Origin: Imbricaverruca yamaguchii
Lineage: Eukaryota > Arthropoda > Thecostraca > Neoverrucidae
NCBI GenBank assembly: GCA_034440575.1
Contig: JAOTOL010001458.1
Span: 578,501-642,500, forward strand
DNA: 64,000 nucleotides
Direction: 5' to 3'
Shown here: piece by piece, positions 57,751 to 64,000 of the stretch
Layout of the letters: each line of letters starts with the position of its first letter
Numbering within the stretch: position 1 is the stretch's first letter
Notes under the pieces: generated by a model
Told to the model about the DNA's origin: nothing
The model's input: the letters and a program-made list of their open reading frames with translations, nothing else
Databases searched by the model: none
Translations under genes and position numbers: made by a program

Positions 57751-57860
57751 TCTCTCTTATTCATTCTCTCTCTCCTTCTCTCTCTCTCTCTCACTCTCTA
57801 TCACTCTCTCTCTCTCTCTTACTCTCTCTCTCTCTCTCTCTCTCTCTCGCTTATTCATTA
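57525..57860. repeat. (CT)n / CCATCT microsatellite
   Basis: CCATCTCCATCT units turn into long CTCTCTC tracts with TCACTC interruptions. Confidence 0.93.
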
Positions 57861-58869
57861 TCTCGCTGAAGCAACTAGAACGCAGAGTTTTGTTGCGTAG
57901 TCACAAATAGCATACACCCCTCAAATATGATAACATCATTTTTTGTTTTCATTGGTATGAATTGGTAGAAGCTCAGCGTATGCGGCTGTGATTCTCCTTA
58001 CCGCACTCGTCCACTCAACTATAGGCTAGTCCCCTACTATCCGTCTCGGTGTTGGTGGGCGGTAGCCGGTAGCCATAGTTGGCTAGATTGGTTAGTGCTA
58101 TGATGATGCTGCATGTTGTTGGCTGTTGATTCTTGATTATACGTATTTCTGGTTTTCTTTTCGTGATCGCTTCATGTACCAGGCTTATTCTGTGATAAGC
58201 TGTCAGTTCCTTTGCACTAGCCAATGAAGGAGCTATAATATCTTATATGCGATCGTATTTTCTTCTACCGCTGATCACGAGTACTGACAAGTTGATAATC
58301 TTTTGAATGATGTGCATCTGTGTTGCTCGGTGTGCCGTAAAGTATAATGGAATATCAAACGGTGGACATTGCAGGTGCATTAATGACAGGTTTAATCAAA
58401 TGTCTGAGAAGTGAATGCCTAGCGTGGTTCAGTACAATTAGGCTACTACTGCATTTGGTTTTCACATGACTGACCATGTCAGTGGAGGCCACATCCCAAT
58501 TCTTGTATACCACTAGGTTTCTCACCATCTATGATTTCTGTGTAATCGCTCCATTGAGGTGGTAGTACTTCTAGGTATGACCCTCAGCATTGCTCTGCTG
58601 CCAATGACAAGCGTTTTCATTTTGTTTGCGTTAATCTTGAAGTTATTCGCACAGTACCAGTCGAACAGGCAAGGCATTGCTAGTTACAATGTACATGACA
58701 TGACGCGTGCGTTTTGCTTACGGCCGGAAATTAGCAGTTGTGAGTCATCAGCAAATTGTAAGACTTCTAATTCTGGTTCATAAAAACACTATGTATATGC
58801 ATGCATCGTGTATAAAGTACGCAAATGTACGTAAACCCAAAGGTACACAGTCGTAAATGAAAGCACTTC

Positions 58870-59165
58870 GGCGCATACGTACAATTGCACATACGCACAT
58901 TTGCGCATACGCATTTTTGCGCTCACGTACATTTTCGCTTACGTACGTTTGCGCTTACGTACATTTGCGCTTACGTACATTTGCGTTTACGTACTTTTCC
59001 GGATACGTTCATTTGCGCTTACGTACATTTGCGCATACGTACTTTTGCGCCTACGTACATTTGCGGATACGTACTTTTGCGCTTGCATACATTTGCGCTT
59101 ATGTACTTTTGTGCAAACGTACATTTGCCATACGTACATTTGTCCTTACGTACATTTGTCCTAGA
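58870..59165. repeat. 16-bp minisatellite, ~18 units
   Basis: The unit is ACATTTGCGCTTACGT, with variants at GCGC (GCGT, GCGG, TCCG). All three + frames are open because the period is 16. Confidence 0.95.
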
Positions 59166-59275
59166 ATCCTGCTGAAACCTGTCGCTAAAATCATCCATGT
59201 TTGCTAATGCTTGTCACTGAGGTCATCCAAGCAACAAGTATCAGCACACATGGATCATAGCAGCGACAGGGATCA

Positions 59276-59298
59276 GCAGACATGGATCATCCATGTCT
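59276..59298. other. Near-perfect palindrome, 11-bp arms
   Basis: CAGACATGGAT, one base, ATCCATGTCTG. It lies in a stretch of repeated CATGGATCAT motifs. Confidence 0.85.
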
Positions 59299-59400
59299 GC
59301 AAACAACTGTAGTTGGGACCATCAACGTCTGCCGATGCCTCTCGCAAAATGTTGGCTCGATGACGGTAGGATAGCTAGTTACTCTGAATCCCTTTCGCAG

Positions 59401-59578
59401 GACCAACCGGTGGAAGAAGCGCGGGCTGGCCGTCACACCCACCAAGTACGGCGTCGCCTTCGGGCTGCCGGTGCTCAATCAAGGCGGGGTGCTGGTGCAC
59501 ATCTACACCGACGGATCGGTGCTGGTCACCACCGGTGGTGTCGAGATGGGGCAGGGCCTCCATACCAAGTGCTACCAG
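59401..59578 (+). CDS. Xdh: XDH exon 20 (residues 998-1057), Moco domain
   Basis: Acceptor CCCTTTCGCAG, donor GTATAG, phase 0. Encodes [59 protein letters not shown]1018 (bovine F1009) and the MGQG Moco-binding loop are present. Confidence 0.97.
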
Positions 59579-59849
59579 GTATAGATATCTATCTATACCT
59601 GAGCTATCTATATTGAGCTTAAGGCTCGTGTGCCGGGCACTCCTCAACTTGTAACTCGCTTACTATGAACTCATCGGATTCCAACTCGATTTCCGGTTGA
59701 GCCAGATTAAGATTCGAGCCATGCCTTCGATTGGTGGTCATGCACTGAATTTCCCCAGTTGCGATTTCAGTCCGGGCGGCACATGGCTGGCATGTCCGGA
59801 TACGAACCACGGATGTCTATGATCGTGATCTGACACCCGACCATTTCAG
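59579..59849 (+). other. Intron 20
   Basis: Begins with a TATC-rich stretch. Nothing else is recognised. Confidence 0.7.
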
Positions 59850-59978
59850 ATCGTAACTCGAGCGCTGGGCGTGCCTATAGAGTGCGTGCACATCAGTGAG
59901 ACTTCCACAGACAAAGTGCCCAACAGCTCGCCCTCGGCGGCGTCCATGAGCACAGACTTGTACGGAGCCGCCCTACAG
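59850..59978 (+). CDS. Xdh: XDH exon 21 (residues 1058-1100), Moco domain
   Basis: Acceptor ACCATTTCAG, donor GTGAGG, phase 0. Encodes IVTRALGVPIECVHISETST, DKVPNSSPSAASMSTDLYGA ALQ. A1088 corresponds to bovine A1079, next to the molybdenum centre. The end of this exon is the seed of the following 40-bp array. Confidence 0.97.
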
Positions 59979-60263
59979 GTGAGGCATGAGCACAGACTTG
60001 TACGGAGCCGCCCTGCAGGTGAGGCATGAACACAGACTTGTACGGAGCCGCCCTACAGGTGAGGCATGAGCAAAGACTTGTACGGAGCCGCCCTACAGGT
60101 GAGGCATGAGCAAAGACTTGTACGGAGCCGCCCTACAGGTGAGGCATGAACACAGACTTGTACGGAGCCGCCTTGCAGGTGAGGCATGAACACAAAGTTG
60201 TACGGAGCCGCCTTGCAGGTGATGCATGAGCACATACTTGTGCGGAGCAGCCCTACAGGTGAG
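59979..60263. repeat. 40-bp array duplicating exon 21 end plus donor, ~7 extra copies
   Basis: The unit is ATGAGCACAGACTTGTACGG, AGCCGCCCTACAG (coding end) and GTGAGGC (donor). Counting the exon itself, copies start near 59946, 59986, 60026, 60066, 60106, 60146, 60186 and 60226. Each keeps CAG/GTGAGG or CAG/GTGATG. Confidence 0.96.
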
Positions 60264-60499
60264 GCTAAAGGGGGAACTGCGTGTGAGTCTGCCTGGGGAA
60301 CAGGTGAACTTAACTGAGACGCTGGTTCGTACATCTGGACCAGGGGTGAGCACGTTTTGGAGTGCATGTAAGCACAGGGTGAGTGCAGGCTACAACTGGA
60401 ATAGGGTATGGAGCTGGAACACAGTTGTGCATCGCTGAAGTGAAAGTTGGCCAGGTACAAGTGATCTTAAATGTTGGTACAGGCGGCAGCTACTGGAGA

Positions 60500-60514
60500 A
60501 CACACACACACACA

Positions 60515-60546
<32 letters not shown>
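60500..60546. repeat. (CA)n microsatellite
   Basis: About 45 bases of CACACA with one CCC interruption. Confidence 0.93.
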
Positions 60547-60764
60547 TTGCACGAATAAGTTATCAATGTTGTGGCGGCTTAGTATGGAATGCTTTTTCAT
60601 ATGCGTAAAGTATACTTCTATATTGGGGATATGTGCTGGAATGAAGAACAGGAGTTTGTTTGGTTGTTTATTGGGTGACTCACGACGTACTTTATGCACA
60701 TCCACGGCTAATGGCGCTTCCCACACTGTTACGCCGCGGGCCGCGGGATTGGGAAATGTCCGGC

Positions 60765-60838
60765 GCGGTGCGAGTGTCGAACTCGGGGCCTTTAGTACCC
60801 AGAGCTCAACACCTTAACCACTAGGTCACCCCCGCCCC
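60765..60838 (-). mobile_element. tRNA-derived SINE-like element, minus strand
   Basis: On the minus strand GGGGGTGACCTAGTGGTTAA shows a polymerase III A box and CGAGTTCGACACTC a B box at tRNA spacing. The neighbouring GC-rich sequence (60730-60765) may be the SINE body. No clean cloverleaf was seen. Confidence 0.55.
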
Positions 60839-60999
60839 AATGACATGGGTGATGCGTGATAATACACCATGTAATTTGTCAAAGACAATTTGTATAGTGG
60901 ATCCTCACAGCCAGATACAATCGGCTCTGGTGGCTGTCTGGCTTATTGGTTTTAGGCAGTCCATGAAATTCAGCGGTCCAAAGGCCAGGGTGTGAAGGG

Positions 61000-61868
61000 C
61001 AGGTGTGTCGAGGGCACGAGTGTGAAGAGCCTCCAATCACAACCGGAGTCGTGCAGCACGACAAGTGACTAACCGTGAAGTCCGGCAAAGGTGTGAAGGG
61101 CAGGAATGTGGAGGACATGGGTGTGAAGAGCGCTCTGTCACAGCACGGACCGTGCGGCCCTCTAACCGTGCTACCCAGCGGGGAGTGAAGGGCAGGAGTG
61201 TGTAGTGTGTCCAATTACAGCTGTATATTATGCGGAACGGTAACCGTGTTGTCCGGCAAGAATGTGAAGGGCAGGAGTGTGAATTGCAGGAATGTGCAGG
61301 GCAGGAGTATGAAGGGCAGGAGTGTGAAAGGCAAGAGTGTGAATGGCAGGAGTAAGAAGGGCAGACGTGTGAAGGGAATGAGTTTGTAGGGCTGGGGTGT
61401 GAAGGGCATTAGTATAAATGGCAGGAGTGTGAAGGACATGAGTGTGCGGGGCTGGAGTGTGAGGGGCGGGATTGTGAAGGCAGGAGTTTCAAGGGCAGGG
61501 TGTGAAGGGCATTATCAAAAAGGGTAGGGGTGTGAATAATAGGAGTGTGCAGGGTTGGAGTATGAGGGGCAGGAGTGTGAAGGGCAGAAGTGAGAAGGAC
61601 ATGAGTATGAAGGACACGGGTGTGATGGGCAAGAATGTGCAGGGCAGTAGTGTGAAGGGCATGAAAATAAAGGACAGGAGTGTGAAGGGCAGGAGTGTGC
61701 TGGGCAGGAGTGTGAAGTAAAGGGAGGAGTGTGAAGGACAGGAGTGTGCTGGGCAGGAGTGTGAAGTAAAGGGAGGAGTGTGAAGGACAGGATAATGAAG
61801 GATAGGAGTGTGAAGAATGCCCCATCACAGCCTGGAACGTGCGGCACACTAACCGTATCGCCCGGCAG
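61000..61868. repeat. ~15-bp array with interspersed acceptor-like copies, ending at exon 22
   Basis: Units are of the type GTGTGAAGGGCAGGA. Inside, a longer block resembling the exon 22 acceptor region (TCACAGC..., GTGCGGC, CTAACCGT, CCGGCA) appears near 61030-61090, 61137-61180 and 61210-61260, and finally as the real acceptor at 61820-61868. Confidence 0.9.
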
Positions 61869-61996
61869 GTGGCCTGTGAGGAACTGCGGCACCGACTGGC
61901 GCCGTTCCGCAAGGACAGGCCCGAGGCGTCCTTCCGGGACTGGGTGGAGGCGGCTTACGAGCAGCGTGTCAGCTTGTCAGCCTGCGGCTTCCACAA
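61869..61996 (+). CDS. Xdh: XDH exon 22 (residues 1101-1143), last exon in window
   Basis: Acceptor ATCGCCCGGCAG, donor GTAGGC, phase 2. Encodes VACEELRHRLAPFRKDRPEA, SFRDWVEAAYEQRVSLSACG FH, matching AC..IL.RL.P....NP...WEDWV.AAY...VSLSATGF of XDH. The next exon should start with the R/K-TPNLGY segment; I find none before 64000. Confidence 0.95.
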
Positions 61997-62055
61997 GTAG
62001 GCGGTGGTCTTCACGTCGGTGGTGGTCGGCACGTGGGTGGTGGTCGGAACAGCCA
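61997..62055. repeat. Three ~18-bp units beginning at the exon 22 donor
   Basis: CTTCCACAA/GTAGGCGGTGGT at the exon end is followed by CTTCACGTCGGTGGTGGT and CGGCACGTGGGTGGTGGT. Confidence 0.7.
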
Positions 62056-62157
62056 GGCACCACCAGTTCGCCTCTGAGCTGGACTGTTAGGGCAAGCTCA
62101 GAGGTCGCACTGATTGTTTAGCAAGCTAGTGCTAGGGCAGTCGCTGTCGCACTGATT

Positions 62158-62400
62158 GTTTAGCCCGCGCCGTCTTTCAGGTCTAATCCTTCTACCCCGT
62201 CTCGGGCGGGGGGCGGTTGAAACCCCTTCTAAAATCTAAACTAAGCATCGCACGAAAACGAAAGAGGTGTCATCGGAAAGCGCTCGACGAGTAGGGTCCG
62301 GGTCCATCCTCCAAAACAAATTTAGGCGATTTAGACTAAGGCAGGCTCAGTGCGGCTATTGGGTTTCCGTGACGAACCTGTCCACTTTTTACGAAAATGT
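62158..62400 (-). mobile_element. TTAA MITE family, 3' end fragment
   Basis: Begins TTTAGCCCGCGCCGTCTTTC, the reverse complement of the right terminus of the 34.9-kb element (one change in TTAA), followed by CCCCGTCTCGGG, CGGTTGAA, AAACTAAGCATCGCACGAA and AAAGCGCTCGACGAGTAGGG. Confidence 0.85.
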
Positions 62401-62465
62401 AGCCCCCAGGTGGCCATCGGGCGAAGTGCCGCGACGTGCGACAAATGTGTAACCCCCATACATGT

Positions 62466-62660
62466 TTTAGCCCACCCCAGTCTTTCCGGTGAAATGCTCA
62501 CATCCCGTCCCTGGGGGTTCCAACTCCCCCTCTAATCTTCAAACTAAGCATCGCACGAAAACGACGAGGTATCATTGGAAAGCGTTCGGCTAGCAGGGCC
62601 AGAAACCACCCCAACATTTTATCCCCAAACAAATGGCGTCACAAGGGGCTTATGTATTCA
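62466..62660 (-). mobile_element. TTAA MITE family, second 3' end fragment
   Basis: Begins TTTTAGCCCACCCCAGTCTT, then AAACTAAGCATCGCACGAAA and GGAAAGCGTTCGGCTAGCAG. It lies in the same orientation as the previous copy, about 310 bp apart. Confidence 0.8.
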
Positions 62661-62769
62661 GGTAGATTTCAGGATGTGTAGGGAGTAACATGCAAAGCGA
62701 CATCAATCGCATGACAGTCATTTGCATTTATGTCACTTTCCAGTTGACCAAGTTTAGTTCCATTATCCT

Positions 62770-63496
62770 ATCATGAACTCGACCTGGCTTGACCTCGGCG
62801 ACCTAACACGACTTTTAAATTACATAGCATAACGAAATGCATCAAACAAGTCGCTAGTGTCGCCAAGAACACTTCCCTTTTGGCAATATACGCGAAGCGC
62901 ATCAGCGCTGATTTTTGTGGTCTGGCGCTGCGAATTGTTTTTATTTAACGGCCTGTAACTTGAAAACGTTTCGGCCGATTTTCGTTTTTCTTGCTTTAAG
63001 CAATGCGCCTGTCATTTCTAGGTAGGTACACAAAAACGTTGGCGTATATCGGCCGGTACAATATGGAGTTATGTACGATAAATCGGAGGGGTTGGCGGAT
63101 TTCGCCATTCCCCTCCAGGGCGTGTGCTAACCTGTCATAAACTTGACCTGACTTGACCTCAATGACATGTCATGACTTTGAAACAATGTAGCATGACAAT
63201 GTATACCAAACAAGTCGCTAGTTTGCCAAGAACACTCCCTTTTTGCTAACATGCGGGAAGCGCATCAGCGGCGATATTTGTGATCTGGCGCGGATAATTA
63301 TTTTTTAATTTAGGGACCCCTAACTCGAAATATTTTCGTTCGATTTTCATTTTTTCTTACTTTAAACAACGCGCTGATCATTTATTAGCAGGTACACAAA
63401 CAATGGCGTATATCTGCCGGTAAAATCTTGAGTTATCTACGAAAAATCGGAGTTGTGGGAGGATTTCGCCCCCCCCCCTCCAGGGCGCGTGTTAAG
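62770..63496. repeat. Tandem duplication of a ~365-bp unit
   Basis: Unit 1 (about 62770-63129) and unit 2 (about 63130-63496) share AACTTGACCTGACTTGACCT-type starts, AACAAGTCGCTAGT, GCCAAGAACACT, GAAGCGCATCAGCG, GGCGTATAT, CGAAAAATCGGAG-type blocks and the end CTCCAGGGCG, TGTTAA. They are roughly 80% alike. Confidence 0.9.
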
Positions 63497-63950
63497 AAAG
63501 TTTATGTTTAGTGTGGAAGGGTAGTAGTTGACGTGGTATTTGAGTTGCTGCCATCTTCAACAACTTTGATGTCTCCAAACGGCAGAGCAATTTTCGAAAA
63601 GGTGTAGAATTTGAGGAAATGCCATCTTCGAAGTCGAGGTTTTGTCCCATGCAACGCTCCAAAAAATAATCTGTAAGGTTCCCGAGGAATTGGAGCGTGA
63701 TCTTTGAATGGTCGTCCGCTCCTGTGTTCTCTAGACCATTGTTGTCTCTGATTCCGTTTGATCGGTCCTTCGTCCCTTTGTCTCCAGGCCCATTATTGTC
63801 TCTGATCCAATTTGAACTGTCCTCAGTCTCTCTGTTCTCGCGCCCATTATTGTCTCTGGTCCCATTTGAACTGTCATCAGTCTCTCTGTCCCCATGCCCA
63901 TTCTTGTCTCTGGTCCTCTCTGAACGGTTCTCAGCCCCATGCCTTTGAAC
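63492..63950 (-). other. Hypothetical minus-strand open frame with 54-bp repeats
   Basis: A minus-strand frame open from near the window edge contains about five 18-residue repeats of the RDNNGRENRETEDSSN type, encoded by a 54-bp tandem repeat (about 63720-63940), followed by about 80 non-repetitive residues. A TAG lies in frame just before the first possible GTG; the first ATG is at about 63952. It could be an exon of a gene inside the XDH intron, a transposon part or chance. No family is recognised. Confidence 0.25.
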
Positions 63951-64000
63951 CATACCAGAATGTCTCTCACGACCAGTCTTGCCTCTTGCCACCTATGCTG

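Larger units (their letters stand above)
56792..59400 (+). other. Intron 19
   Basis: Contains a CT microsatellite, the 16-bp array and a palindrome. Bases 56800-57520 and 57900-58860 show nothing recognised. Confidence 0.65.
59979..61868 (+). other. Intron 21
   Basis: Donor array, CA microsatellite, a tRNA-like SINE piece on the minus strand, then the 0.85-kb GTGTGAAGGGCAGGA array running into the exon 22 acceptor. Confidence 0.75.
1493..61996 (+). other. Xdh: Xanthine dehydrogenase gene, 22 exons, 3' end outside window
   Basis: XDH oxidises hypoxanthine to xanthine and xanthine to uric acid (purine catabolism, cytosol or peroxisome, homodimer), using 2Fe-2S, FAD and a molybdopterin cofactor. 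I joined 22 + strand exons by protein homology and splice phase; they read 1143 codons without a stop. Fe-S ligands C46, C51, C54, C76 and C116, C119, C151, C153 are present. Moco-site residues Q776, F807, E811, R889, R921, F923, F1018 and A1088 match bovine Q767, F798, E802, R880, R912, F914, F1009 and A1079 with a constant offset of +9. Glu and Arg at 811 and 889 favour XDH over aldehyde oxidase. Vertebrate XDH has about 1330 residues, so about 200 residues are missing beyond the window. The gene looks intact and expressed; expression itself is inferred. Confidence 0.96.
61997..64000 (+). other. Intron 22 (incomplete)
   Basis: Two MITE copies, a ~365-bp tandem duplication and a repetitive stretch at the right edge, listed separately. 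No further XDH exon is recognised. Confidence 0.7.

Noticed and set aside
58857..59207. Arg/Tyr/Thr-rich small protein
   Set aside because: It is the 16-bp minisatellite read through; all three frames are open.
60975..61912. Leu/Pro/His-rich minus-strand proteins
   Set aside because: They are derived from the ~15-bp GTGTGAAGGGCAGGA array.

Overview
The window is animal nuclear DNA: canonical GT..AG splicing with protein-coding exons spread over more than 60 kb, non-LTR retrotransposons, inverted-repeat DNA elements, tRNA-derived SINE-like pieces and many microsatellites and minisatellites. No bacterial or viral gene organisation is present. The repeat and LINE types point to an invertebrate, but nothing here fixes the phylum.

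One host gene explains almost the whole window: xanthine dehydrogenase (XDH) on the + strand. I reconstruct 22 exons from the start codon at 1493 to a donor after 61996. Every junction is in phase and no stop or frameshift occurs. The 3428 coding bases give about 1143 residues. They cover the two 2Fe-2S domains (exons 1-6), the FAD domain (exons 7-12) and most of the molybdopterin domain (exons 13-22). Residues that separate XDH from aldehyde oxidase are present: E811 and R889, equivalent to bovine E802 and R880. The last ~200 residues, including the catalytic base equivalent to bovine E1261, must lie beyond 64000. About 5% of the window is coding.

The introns are the striking part. Intron 2 (17 kb) holds a GC-box minisatellite, a 25-bp satellite, a head-to-tail pair of minus-strand LINE-ORF1-type elements, one of them apparently split by a nested CR1/Jockey-type LINE, a MITE and a 79-bp array. 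Introns 3-8 hold further MITE copies, a 43-bp array of 1.9 kb and a tRNA-like element. Introns 9-14 hold junction-derived arrays, hAT-like repeats and a 2.9-kb array of a 13-bp unit. Introns 15-21 hold a second LINE, an 89-bp array, GA/CT/TA microsatellites, a 16-bp array, a 40-bp array and a 0.85-kb array. The 3' flank within the gene holds two more MITE copies and a tandem duplication of about 365 bp.

The most unusual observation is that many arrays are built from, or end in, this gene's own exon-intron junctions: the donors of exons 2, 9, 10, 21 and 22 and the acceptors of exons 13, 17 and 22. The gene therefore carries rows of duplicated splice sites. A second result is a TTAA-flanked, piggyBac-like MITE family with at least six copies or fragments here. 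The long ORFs that can be drawn through the arrays are artefacts of short, stop-free repeat units.
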